A stretch of 18,225 bases of DNA from Irineochytrium annulatum. Taxonomy: Eukaryota; Chytridiomycota; Chytridiomycetes; Chytridiales; Chytridiaceae. The DNA is taken from assembly GCA_027600665.1 (NCBI GenBank), contig JADGJL010000555.1:1-18225 (forward strand). Reading direction: 5' to 3'. The notes under the pieces are model-generated. The model was not told the DNA's origin, made no database searches, and saw only the letters and a list, made by a program, of their open reading frames with translations. The position numbers and the translations under genes are program-made. This document shows positions 1 through 11,158 of the stretch, in pieces; the first letter of the stretch is position 1; every line of letters begins with the position of its first letter.

Positions 1-1655
1 CCCTCCACCCACGCCAACTGTCCCTCCACCTTCATGACCAAACCTCTCCTGACCTCCCTCACTCTCCTGCTCCCGCAGCTCTCGACAGCGTCCAGCTTCA
101 CCAACATCCTCGTCAGCATCTCCTCCTCCCAAGCCAGCTCCTTGTCCGTCGCGGTGCTCGTGACGGGCGGGTCCGTCAGCTCGCCGCCCAGAGCGCGCAG
201 TGCGCGCAGGGAGGAGAGGATCGGGGTGATGCGGGAGCGATGGAAGCGTTGAAGCGTGCGGGCGGCGCAGTCGCGGCGGAGAACGTTCAGCTGGCGGAGG
301 GAGGTCGGGGCCGGGGTCGGCGCCTTTGGCGCCGCGGTGGAAGTCGGGGTCTGTTCGGGCTTGGCCGGCGTGTCAGTAATCGGCACCGTGCGTACGGGGG
401 AGGAAGTAGGGTTTGGGCTCGCCGGGGTCGCCTTAGGCGTCGGGGACACCTTGGGCGTCGGGGAAACCTTGGGCGTCGATGACGATGGGGTGGAGGCCGG
501 GATGCTAACAACCTTCTCCTTGCCCTTCACCGATGCAGCCGTAGACGCTGGCGCGGGCGTGCTCACCTTCGCTGAGGTTGCAGCGGGCGAGGGCGCATCT
601 ACTTTCTCCTTCCCTTTACCGGAGGTCTTGGACGCGGTCGCTACGGGCTTATCCGCCGGCTTGGACGAGGAGGATCCGGAGGGAGGCTCCGCGTTCTGAG
701 TCATCGCATTGAGGAGCATGTTGATGAGGTTCGCGGCTGGGTCAATCATCTCAACAGGGCTCGAGGGCTCGGGCTTGTCCTTCGGCGACGGCGGTTGCTC
801 TTTGGGCACGACCGGGACGCTGTAGACCGTCGTCGTAGGCTGCTGGCGCAGCTGAGGAGCCTGGCGGCTGGTAACCGCGGGCGCACGCTGCTGCTGCGGC
901 TCGACCGGGATGCAGATACCCGTGTTCGTTAGAGCGCGGATAACCTGGCTGACGACATCGTCCTGAGGATGAAACGCGTAAGAATGCTGACAGTGCGGCG
1001 GAGGCGTGCGATCAAAAGCACACACCTTGACATCCTCAACGTTCCTAGTCGTTTGCACCTCCCTCTCCGGCGTCTTCTCCCTACCCTCTCGACCGCGTCT
1101 CTCTGTCACCTCTTTCCTCAGCTCCATCTCCTCCCTCTCCTTCTCCCTGACCATCCTCCTCAGCTCCTCTAGCTCCCTCTCCTTCTCCCGCCTCTTAGTC
1201 TCCCGCGCGGACCTGGCGGCCCGCTCGGCCCTCTCCCTCTCGATCTCCTCGGCGCGGCGGCGCAGCCTCATCTCCTCCTCGCGCAGGGATCGCATGTACG
1301 CGTCCTCCTCCTCATCGTCCGAGTCGTCGCGCTCGCGTTGATGGGCTCGGCGGGCCGGAGGAGCGTCGTCGTAGTGGCTGCGGCGGGGCGGGGATGCGTC
1401 GTATGGTCCGCGGCGAGAGGCGGTGGCGCGGTGATCGGGGTGATCAGGATCGGGGCGGCGGTGGGAGGCGCGGGAGTCGTGGTAGGGGACAATGCGAGCC
1501 GGCTCCGCGTGGCGGTAGCCGAAGATCGGCAGAGGCGCGTCGTCGTAGTCGAAGTCGTGCAGGTTGCCGGGGTAATCTTGGCGCGGTTGGCGCAAGGGGC
1601 GGCGGTCGTGGTAGTAATCACGCTGGGCGCGGGGGTCGATGAAATAGAATGCCAT
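1..1655 (-). CDS. BAG-domain co-chaperone-like protein, C-terminus cut off by the window edge
   Basis: The minus-strand frame is open from the ATG at 1655 to the left edge, about 551 codons with no stop. In order it shows: a Tyr/Asp/Arg/His-rich N-terminus (MAFYFIDPRAQRDYYHDRR); a highly charged Glu/Arg coiled coil (about residues 112-195); a Gln/Pro linker; a disordered Ser/Pro/Thr/Lys stretch with two KGKEKV copies and a TPKVSP repeat (about 310-420); an IQ-like helix (AARTLQRFHRSRI, about 460-474); and a helical segment reading LTRMLVKLDAVES...VREVRRGLVMKVE (about 500-551). That last segment matches the C-terminal BAG helices that bind the Hsp70 ATPase domain and promote nucleotide exchange. 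Family knowledge makes it a cytosolic or nuclear Hsp70 co-chaperone, perhaps calmodulin-binding; both roles are inferred. The start is supported by the TATA box about 60 bp upstream. A 63-nt in-frame optional intron (963-1025) is possible. I am confident of the gene and fairly confident of BAG. Confidence 0.8.
   Translation of the reverse strand, partial: MAFYFIDPRAQRDYYHDRRPLRQPRQDYPGNLHDFDYDDAPLPIFGYRHAEPARIVPYHDSRASHRRPDPDHPDHRATASRRGPYDASPPRRSHYDDAPPARRAHQRERDDSDDEEEDAYMRSLREEEMRLRRRAEEIERERAERAARSARETKRREKERELEELRRMVREKEREEMELRKEVTERRGREGREKTPEREVQTTRNVEDVKVCAFDRTPPPHCQHSYAFHPQDDVVSQVIRALTNTGICIPVEPQQQRAPAVTSRQAPQLRQQPTTTVYSVPVVPKEQPPSPKDKPEPSSPVEMIDPAANLINMLLNAMTQNAEPPSGSSSSKPADKPVATASKTSGKGKEKVDAPSPAATSAKVSTPAPASTAASVKGKEKVVSIPASTPSSSTPKVSPTPKVSPTPKATPASPNPTSSPVRTVPITDTPAKPEQTPTSTAAPKAPTPAPTSLRQLNVLRRDCAARTLQRFHRSRITPILSSLRALRALGGELTDPPVTSTATDKELAWEEEMLTRMLVKLDAVESCGSRRVREVRRGLVMKVEGQLAWVE
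963..1025 (-). other. Possible optional in-frame intron in the BAG gene
   Basis: On the minus strand this 63-nt stretch begins GTGTG, ends CCTCAG and contains a branch-point-like CTTAC some 18 nt before its end. Its length is a multiple of three and it holds no in-frame stop, so the frame stays open whether or not it is removed. Its size matches the 45-68 nt introns of neighbouring genes. If spliced, 21 residues (VCAFDRTPPPHCQHSYAFHPQ) are lost between the coiled coil and the Gln/Pro linker. The sequence alone cannot decide. Confidence 0.4.
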
Positions 1656-1712
1656 CGTAGTCGTTGTCGTTGATCGATGCCGTCTGATGGCGCCAAGGGC
1701 GGTGCGAAGCCA

Positions 1713-1720
1713 TTATATAA
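1713..1720 (-). promoter_or_regulatory. TATA box of the BAG gene
   Basis: On the minus strand this reads TTATATAA. It lies about 58 bp upstream of the ATG at 1655, a sensible distance for a TATA box with a short 5' leader. The surrounding leader has no other ATG in the minus direction, which supports the chosen start. Confidence 0.55.
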
Positions 1721-2420
1721 TCGGGCGCGAGGGCAGATCAAACTGTGGTGGTGGAACTGTCGAGAAAATTGACGAGTTTTCCAGCAAACTCCCAACTCCG
1801 ACGCCACGATCACGCACCCGCCCCCGTCGACCCTCAAATCCCTATTCTTTGACGTGCAGAGAAGCTGACCTTGCTGCCATGCAAGAACATAAACCAGCTT
1901 CAAAAAGAGTATGTTATTAATAGACTGGACGTTGAACTCCAAGTCGGATTGTTATCGGTACATCAAGACATTTCATAATTGTAGAGTTCCAAAGTTTATT
2001 CCGAAGTGCTTGCTTGGGGCGGCGCGAAAAAACGACGCTTTGGCACGATAACTCAAGGTACTTGAACAATGAAAATGAATTGCAAAGTGCTTTAGTTGCG
2101 GGCATTGCGAGCAAGGGGCGAACGGCGACAAGATATGTTATAGCAACCAGGCATTGAACAGCTGTGGGTGTGTGTTCCCACTCGCAATGGGATTAGTATA
2201 TGAACAAACATTCCAAATAACTCGCTTGACGCCTGATTTTTACTTCTTCTCTACCACCAGAGCGGCAGAGCAGTCCATACATGCACAAGGTTGGGCGTGA
2301 TGTTTTGGCGTGTCGGCGTATCGGCCGTGGCCCTAATTCAGGCCCTGGTACTGCAGGCATCCCAGTGTGAAGGCTATGACGCTGACCGACGTCGCTCGAG
2401 TCAAGGGTCTACCGTGGTTA

Positions 2421-2458
2421 CCGCCGCCGCCGCCGCCGCCGTGCGGGCCGCCGGCGGC
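2421..2458. repeat. GCC trinucleotide run followed by a 12-bp GC palindrome
   Basis: Positions 2421-2440 are a perfect (CCG)n run. Positions 2447-2458 read GCCGCCGGCGGC, a perfect palindrome of the same composition. The element lies about 125-160 bp upstream of the TATA element at 2583. It may simply be a microsatellite, or a GC-box-like upstream element. Confidence 0.6.
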
Positions 2459-2582
2459 GGGCAGCGGTCCCTTCCAACGCCGACACCCGCACAATGGGCT
2501 TCAGCAACGACACGGCAAAAAATGGGACCGCACCCCCCACACGTCATTTCAAAAACATAACAGGTGCATCGTGGGCGAACGA

Positions 2583-2590
2583 TATTTATA
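2583..2590 (+). promoter_or_regulatory. TATA box of the Mpo1-like gene
   Basis: TATTTATA lies 52 bp upstream of the ATG at 2642. The intervening sequence is C/T-rich (CTTTCCACACCACC) and contains no ATG, as expected of a short leader. This argues for translation from 2642 and against the in-frame ATG at 2564, which lies upstream of the TATA box. Confidence 0.6.
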
Positions 2591-2641
2591 GCGCGCGAAC
2601 CTTTCCACACCACCAACCTTCGCTCCGACGCCTCCAAAGCC

Positions 2642-3271
2642 ATGGCCCAACGCCCTCCCCTAGTGACTGCCATGTTCTCCTCCCTCCGCGGCCACAAGAC
2701 CTTCATGGTGGCTGCCTGCTCGTTTGAACACGTCCACGTTCCCATGAGCCTCATGCACTACGGCACCTGGTCCTTCGTCCTGACGGGCCTCTATTCCGTC
2801 GTCACCTACTTCAACCCCACCGCTGCGTTGCTCCTCGCGGTCCTGCTGGCGGGCTGGTCTATCACACTCGACCCGTACGTCGGAGCGTTCTACACGACCC
2901 TCACGGCGGCTTACGTCCACATCGCGCACGTGCTCGTCTCCGAGTGGGGTCTGACGCCGCTGGGCGCGGTCGCGATGATGGGGGGGGCGATCGCGTTCGA
3001 GGGGTTGCTGCACATCATCTTTCAAGGACCCATTCCCGGCCCGCCGCCGGAGACCAAGATCCCGCTTTACGTCGCGGTGCCGTACTTCGTGCTGACGATG
3101 GGGATTTTCTTCCTGACGTTGACGTTCGCGATGCGATTCGGCGGATATGAGAAAGAGGCGTGGGCTGATGCAAAGTGGCAGACTAGTGAGTGGCATCGGA
3201 TGGCGGCGGCGGAAACGAAGGTGGAGAGGCATAGGAAGTATCACCTTGAGGTGCTGAAGAAGGGTCTTTGA
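2642..3271 (+). CDS. Multi-pass membrane protein, probably Mpo1/DUF962-like
   Basis: A single-exon protein of 209 aa. The start at 2642 is preferred over the in-frame ATG at 2564 because a TATA box lies at 2583-2590 and the context AAGCCATGG is good. Four to five hydrophobic segments are visible (about residues 42-56, 60-76, 81-100, 105-127, 139-165), followed by a charged cytosolic tail (residues 170-209). The motif EHVHVPMSLMHYGT (H30, H32, H39) resembles the EHxxPxNRxLHxxG signature near the N-terminus of DUF962 proteins. IPLYVAVPYFVL resembles their C-terminal Pro-Tyr-Phe segment. Characterised members (yeast Mpo1) are ER Fe(II)-dependent dioxygenases in phytosphingosine breakdown (alpha-oxidation of 2-hydroxy fatty acids). 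The second His motif is less typical here: H93, H96, E120 and H124 are candidates. The membrane-protein call is firm; the family call is tentative. Confidence 0.8.
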   Translation: MAQRPPLVTAMFSSLRGHKTFMVAACSFEHVHVPMSLMHYGTWSFVLTGLYSVVTYFNPTAALLLAVLLAGWSITLDPYVGAFYTTLTAAYVHIAHVLVSEWGLTPLGAVAMMGGAIAFEGLLHIIFQGPIPGPPPETKIPLYVAVPYFVLTMGIFFLTLTFAMRFGGYEKEAWADAKWQTSEWHRMAAAETKVERHRKYHLEVLKKGL

Positions 3272-3981
3272 GACTTATGGAGGACGTAGGATGACAGCTA
3301 TTTTTATGCGTCGCATCTCTCGCTAAAAGGGCCACTTTTGACTGTATAAATACCTCGTTGGACCTCATTGAATGAATGCTTACAGAAAAAGATAGAAAAC
3401 GTTGCTCACAAAAGAAAATGCGTTTGCTTTCCAGTCACAGAAGTTAATTCACAAAAGAGGCCAACACCCCAGCCGTCATGAGAACACCCACCGCCAGTGC
3501 CGGCCCACAATGTTGACATCAAAGCTCCGACGCCCTGACCAGCCCAGATAGTATCCTGCTTGTTTAGCGGCCTAAGAGAGGACCGCTGTGTCAACATCGG
3601 TTCGGCCACCAAATGCCATACCGCGTTCGCTGCCAATGACACCTTCGGGACAGCAGAAGGGGCAGTCGATGTCATCGAGTCCACGGGACCACGGGAGCAA
3701 GCGCCATCGCGTCCTGCTCAGGTCTGCATCGCGTTCCCAGCCAAGCTCCTTGGTCTGGCCCCGTCCCGGTTGGTCAAGCTTGGGCGATCAATTAGTGGGC
3801 CCTAATCTTTGACGTCCACTGTCCAACAGCCTCCACGCCCGTCAACAGCTGCCAGACCCCGGTCGTTGACGTCGGTCGGCATTCGCCTGGAGGTCGACCG
3901 TCATCGACCTAATTGCTTGCTCCGAGGCGATAGGTATCACGGGATCTCGCTGCCCGTACTCGGCCTCCACCGCCCGCAACC
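3272..3981. other. Spacer between the Mpo1-like gene and EFR3
   Basis: The first 110 bp are probably the 3' UTR of the upstream gene. A TATAAATA at 3345-3352 could be a fungal 3'-end efficiency element or an unused TATA box. The remainder is GC-rich without a convincing gene. A minus frame at 3406-3684 (92 codons) has no recognisable family, and the plus frames at 3560-4030 look non-coding. The last 80 bp before 3982 contain no ATG and are probably the EFR3 leader. Confidence 0.5.
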
Positions 3982-6900
3982 ATGTTCTTGGGATGTTGCG
4001 GCCAGTTTTACAACCATGTCTCGCTGGTGAACTCCACGTTCCCGACCGACCCGGGCGAGGGTATCGCGCCGCGGTCGTCGAACCTGTCCAAGTTGCTGTT
4101 TTATGCGTCATCCAGGCCTCAGAAGTTGGGGAAGGTTGGAGCGTATTTGGAGCGGAGGCTCAAGGTGGACATGAGGCGGAATCGGACTGGGTATGTGCAA
4201 TATTCCTCATCATTTCGTTCAGGAGAGGTGGCGCGGTGCTGAATTGGTTATACACAGCTACGTCTACGTCAGCCTTGACATCACGAACGCGTTGATTGAC
4301 CACTGCCGGACGCATATCAACAGCATCTCGAAGAACATCCTGAGGATGATCGCGGACGTGCTGTCGATAGCGGATCCGGATCTGTACTTGCATGCGACCG
4401 CCACTGTCAGTATACTAATCCTTTTTTACCTGTTGTGGACCGTCATGGCAACCCTAAAATTGCCTTACAGTTCGTCAACTTCGCCTACGTCAACTCCCCC
4501 GACAGCTTCGGCGACCGCGAGTTCGCGGACCTCTTCACGAAGCTCGTCCACCGCTTCTGCGAGCTCGCGACAGCCGACTCTTCCGACCCGTTGGCCCAAC
4601 AAAAAATGCACCTCTCCGGCCTTCGCGCCATCAAAGCCGTAGTCTCCGCCACCAGTCCCCTCCCAACCTCCCCGCTCTTCGACGCTTACGCGTCCCGCAT
4701 CGTCCCCGCATGCCTCAACAACATCCGCAATAAGCGCAAGCAGAAATCTTCAACATCCCGCATAGACGCCTTCAACCGCGACCCCCTCCTCTCCGCCGGT
4801 CCTTCATCCTCCTCACCCGCGCAAAGATACCTCCCCGCTTCCTCCTCCTCCTCCTCCTATGCCTTCACGCACCGCGTTCATACGACCCGCTACCACGCCT
4901 CGACGGCGGACGCCTTATTAACCGACGCGACGCTTGACGATTCCGCCGAGTCCGCTCTGTCGTCCCTCGCCTCTCGATGCAGCGCCATCGCCCTCCGCTC
5001 CTTGCTCGGCCACGCCCTCCGATTCCTCGACGCGCACGCGAGTTGGTCCTGGCCCGACTACTCTCTGCATGCCATAGCCGTGCTGGCACAGGGCGCGCAG
5101 ACGCAGCACCGCGTCGTCCTGCTCACGGGTTTGATGGATCGGCTCGCGGAGCTTGATGGGGGCGGGAATGGGCCGGGCTCGGGGTACGCGGCGCAGGATG
5201 GGGGCGTGACGCTCGCGCTGGCGGTTGGGCAGCTGATCGAGAGGGGAGGGCCCGCTGTTGGCGTCGCGGCGCTCGAGGTGCTTAGCGGGCTGGTCAAACA
5301 GCTGCAGCTCAGCGTCGCGCGGCACGGATTCCGCGACCCGGGCGGCGCTTTCGGAGGACCGGCGCCTGTTGCGCGGGCCGAGGAGACGGAGGACGACGAC
5401 GACGGGTGTGGCGGCGGCGGTGGACCCGGGTCGCCTCGGACGCGATGCACCGACACGTCTAGCTCGGCCACGGATATGGGCCCGGGCCCGCTGGAGGCCG
5501 CGGGGGCGTTCCAAGCTGCGCTGATTGCCTGCATCGGGGCGCTCGCGAGATCGGTGGAGTACCCGGAGCAGCTGAACGACGTGCTCACGTTCCTGGTCAA
5601 TCGGCTGAGGCTCAGCGTGCTCGTCGCGCCGAGTGGTGGCAATGGCGGTGCACCGAAGAGAACGAGGAGGGTCGTGGTGAATTCGGGCTCGGCGGCGGAT
5701 TTGGGCGAGGGCGGGATCGAGCTCCGTAAGGCGTTGTTGAGGGCGCTGGGGCGGGTCGTCACGGTGCGGTACGAGGGCGTGCTGCGTGTCGGCGGTGGAG
5801 CTAATGCAATTGCGTTGGCGCCTGCGAGGCGGTCGTCGGTCGTGACCAGGGCGCCGGTGCCTCTTGCCGTGCTTGGATCGACGTTGTCGCTGTTAGCAGA
5901 CACAGACAGGGGCGTACGGGTGTCGGCGGCGCTGTTCTTGCACCACGTGCTAGCGCTCGAAGCGCTTGAGGTGGCGCTGCTGGCTGGTGCGGGGAGGAAG
6001 GTCGCTATGGATGGTAGTAACTTGCAGGCCGGCGGGGAGTTTTCGGCTGTGCTACATACCAGGATGTTGGAGTTTGCGGTGGGCGGGGAGAACGCTCCTG
6101 TGGATTATGTCGCGGTTGCGGCGCTGGTGGAGGTTGTTATAAGACGATTTACCAGGGGCTTATTGCTGACGGTGCCGATGCTGTTTAAGATGCAGGTTTG
6201 AGGCCTTTTTTTTTTATTTTTCTTGGGTTGTCAAAGGAAGTTTTAATCAGGGATGCGTAATGCAGGATTTTACGGCTGAGAATTCGGCGTTGTCACCGTC
6301 CCAACGGCGGGCGCTTGGGAATCTGGCACTGCATTCGTTGAGCCGGCTCGCGTCACACCATGCGCTGCCGGAACTAGGCCACATGCTCTCGCGCATGCGA
6401 GCGCAACGCATTGAGGCAGGGGAATGGTGGGCGCAACCTCGTTTAAGAGCAAAGCGCTTGTTTATCATTGCTAATTTCACCTCTTTACCAGGTGCCCGAA
6501 TTTGAATCTACAAGTTCTTGAGCATATCGACGCTCAGCCCCTTAACTCCCTGCTCTGCGGGCCCCTATCTTCCGCCTCATTTGATGCCCTGGAGGGCCTG
6601 TCGGCTGTAACGTTGCGCCCGCCGACTCGCGCACTCATGATCGACCGCGCGACCGTCGTCGAGGCCATGATGGAGCTCGAGGAGCGTGGATGGAGGGACG
6701 CCGTCGGGCTTCGGAAAGGTCTGGAGGAGGGTTTTATGCCGATAACCTTCACTGAGGACGAGGACGATGGCATGGTCGTCGGTGGCGTGTTGCTTGAGAG
6801 CGGTGGGGTCAGGAGGGCATCCGTGCCGTCTAGGGCGCCGGTGTCGAGAATGGCGAGCGGGAGAGAGATGGGGGGCGCGAGGAGTTTGGGCGTCGCGAAG

Positions 6901-7623
6901 CCCGTTTCGCTGGTTTGTGATTTCAAAGTTACCTTACCGTAAGTGCCGTTCGATAACGCCGCCCTTCTTCGTACAGAGGTCGGAGACACCGCCGTCCGGG
7001 ATCAATGTGGCGGATCTGAAGGACGCGATTGCCGCGAACGGGTCGGTCTCGGACTCGTCAGACGGCGGGAGCTTCGCCGTGATATCAATGCCGTCCAGCG
7101 GGAAGAGCAAATCCAACGTCCGGGGTCTGCTGAAGAAGATCTCGATGACTCTTGAAAAGTAAGTTGTCATTTATCGCGTAAATCAGCAATACATTGATTC
7201 TATCGACATTCCCTGCAAAAATTAAGGAACCCTAAGAGGTCTCAGTCACCGTCTCAGAACCGCGCTGCATCGCCGCCGCCCACGGATACGATTCTGCCCC
7301 TCCCGCGCGCGCACTCGGACGAAGTAGCCCTCCCCCGGGCTCAGTCGGACGAACTGACGTCCGCGGCCGACCACGGCGTCTTCAACATGTCGCCTCAGGG
7401 TCTCCGGCCGCAGCAGGCCAACCCCGCTACGGGTGGGCCGGGAAACTCGACGACGGTCGTCCAACAGCAAGCACTCAACAATTCCACATCCCCGGCCTCA
7501 ATCATCACTCCCTCATCCTCCAGCCTTGTTCAGCCGGCCGGCGGGGAGATGAAGCGCGTGAGGTCCAGCGCGTCGCTGACGAGCTTAAGACTTGCGGAGC
7601 CATCTATCGGCGAGCTTCCATAA
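3982..7623 (+). CDS. EFR3: EFR3-like plasma-membrane scaffold for phosphatidylinositol 4-kinase
   Basis: Seven exons: 3982-4190, 4258-4405, 4471-6195, 6251-6426, 6492-6912, 6977-7158, 7227-7623; about 1085 aa. The N-terminus MFLGCCGQF, then NLSKLLFYASSRPQKLGKVG and LERRLKVDMRRNRTGYVYV, aligns with the conserved EFR3 start (CCG...L.fYa...P.KL...G.YL..R). Exon 2 into exon 3 gives LHATATFVNFAYVNSPDSF, matching the family's FVKFANI segment. Family role: EFR3 anchors the Stt4/PI4KIIIalpha complex (with Ypp1/TTC7) at the plasma membrane. The CC pair is a likely palmitoylation or membrane-anchoring site. The rest should be HEAT-like helical repeats. Low-complexity inserts include a Ser run (about 229-250) and an Asp/Gly insert (about 422-443). 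The C-terminus is Ser/Pro-rich and disordered. Exon 5/6 and 6/7 junctions are ambiguous: alternative donors at 6928 or 6939 and an alternative acceptor ending 7238 also keep the frame. Confidence 0.88.
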
Positions 7624-8379
7624 CGTTTAGGAGGGAGTAGTGCTTTTTAGTCGGTCCTCTGCATGGCTGACTATCTCATTTTCATTCCGCAAAAGGCTTT
7701 GTGTCTTTGACTTTATATCCTGCTGCAGGCATATCTTTATATTATTAGTTGTTCCCCACCCCATCCCCAACCATGTTCTTGTGGTTCTCCCCTTTGCGAT
7801 ACGAGGGTTCTCGTTTGCACCCAAGAGTTAGTTAAGCGCTCAATATATTTTATGACTACTACCATATCCCACTGACATAAGGCGCGTTGTTCCTCGAAGG
7901 CAAAAGTCGATGCCCGTGGCACCGCCACCACACAATACCACTTAATATCCTCAGGTCTCTCAGAGCAGGGCGTTTCATCGGGGCTGCCTGTGGTCTCGTC
8001 GAGTCCTACCAAAACTATGGTCTCACCAATGAAAGGCAAACACAAACCCGGAAGGGAAATCTATATTGAAAATCAAGCGGCCGTTCAAACGACGCGCGCC
8101 GGCCGAGACCACTGCCGCCACACCTTGACTGGACGCCCACAGCCGTCTCCGACCACGACCCCCGACTCCTGCCCCTCACCGCCGCCTCCAGCACCAGCAC
8201 CCTCTCTTGTCGTCGTCGACGTCCTGCGTTGAGCTGAGAACACAGAGGCGCGGGAGAAACCAGCCGTCGATCATCAGTCAAACTTGGACGCCGGAGGAGA
8301 ATACAACGGGCACTCACCGCACGACACCCACCTGATCACCCGACGGAGCCCCGTCGAAAACCGTCCGAGCTGAAGGGAG
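7624..8379. other. Spacer between EFR3 and the kinase: 3' UTR, then promoter and leader
   Basis: The first 230 bp are AT-rich (several TTTATAT/TATATT runs near 7709-7852) and probably hold the EFR3 3' UTR and poly(A) region. The right half is the kinase promoter and leader. A minus frame at 7737-8045 shows no family resemblance. No RNA gene is evident. Confidence 0.5.
8062..8067 (+). promoter_or_regulatory. Candidate TATA box and ATG-free leader of the kinase gene
   Basis: TATATT at 8062-8067 is followed by about 310 bp up to the kinase ATG at 8380 that contain no ATG at all. This is notable for a stretch of that length and suggests a genuine transcribed leader kept free of upstream starts. 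Upstream of the TATA element ATGs are frequent. Transcription would then start around 8095, giving a leader of roughly 280 nt, C-rich over much of its length. Confidence 0.4.
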
Positions 8380-10298
<1,919 letters not shown>

Positions 10299-11158
10299 TC
10301 TTGCAAGCGTTTGGGGGTATTTGGGGGTCTGGTGCTTGGTTAGGGAGGAGGCGGAGGGGGTTGAGTGACAAGCAAGGGAAGGAGGAGTGAGGCGGGCTTT
10401 CCTTCCCTATTCATCATCCGTAGTCGAAGAACGAATATCTCACCATCACCGTTACCGTTATCCTGGTAATCCCTATTGCTCTTCTTGTCACTCATGGGCC
10501 TGTCGGATGATATGCCGCCTCCCAACTTTTCTTTTCTTCGTTAACCCTTATCAAGTATCAGGCTTTATTTGCGCACACTTGCATTCTTTTCGTTATTGTT
10601 TTACCTTGATTATTGTTTCTTGTTACGACCTCTCCTTTTTGTAATATTCATCCTTCTTTATCGGTTACACAACAAAGCCTAATCTTCTTTTACTGGTTCT
10701 TTCACCTACTTCCCTCGTGGCCGCCTTACACCTTCCGCTCAGCCCACTTCCGTTGAACTGAGGGGGGGTGAATCTTCAGGATTTTTTCTTGCGAAAGGTC
10801 AAAGGAGTGACAGGAATGATTAGACGACGTTTGGAAGAAAGTCGAGGCTCCTTACACTTTTACTGCAATAGAGCGACGTTGTGTTTACATTGTCGCCTCA
10901 AATTCACAGATTATTTTATTGGTGACTTGTTAGTCTTGTTTTCTGTAGATTTGGAGCAGAAGAATATCTATTACGTTAAACGATACGTTGTCGAAGTAAC
11001 AAAAGCCAAAGGATTTTCTATGCTCCAAGAAGTTTGGGCACTAGGGGCATTCTGGACAAAGATTATGATGCTGCTGGCGGGCCATTTGTGACGTCCACGT
11101 TGGCACTACGGCCAGCACTTTGTCTTTGTTGTAAATACAGCGTTGAATTGAACATCTC

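Larger units (their letters stand above)
1656..2641. other. Divergent spacer between the BAG gene and the membrane-protein gene
   Basis: About 985 bp separate the two divergently read start codons. The left part (about 1730-2290) is AT-richer and holds no frame with recognisable protein content. The right part is GC-rich and contains the GCC repeat and the TATA element listed separately. Short open frames here (for example 1917-2114 minus and 2291-2560 plus) have no family resemblance. I see no tRNA or transposon. Confidence 0.6.

Noticed and set aside
256..699. Plus-strand open frame with Val/Gly/Ala-rich translation
   Set aside because: It is the complement of the Ser/Pro/Thr-rich part of the BAG gene and has no family signature of its own.
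1268..1942. Minus-strand open frame of 224 codons overlapping the BAG gene start
   Set aside because: It runs in another frame through the same DNA. Its Thr/Pro/Ala-rich content is a frame-shifted reading of the BAG gene, which has the TATA box and domain evidence.
3345..3352. TATAAATA as promoter of a plus-strand gene after the Mpo1-like gene
   Set aside because: The first downstream ATG (near 3418) opens only a nine-codon frame, so a 3'-end element or chance is more likely.
5058..5903. Minus-strand open frame of 281 codons inside EFR3
   Set aside because: It is an antisense shadow of a GC-rich exon; the Ser/Pro-rich translation shows no domain, while the plus strand is clearly EFR3.
10768..11091. 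Plus-strand open frame of 107 codons in the long spacer
   Set aside because: It has no ATG at the start of the frame, no recognisable motif and AT-rich composition unlike the neighbouring exons.
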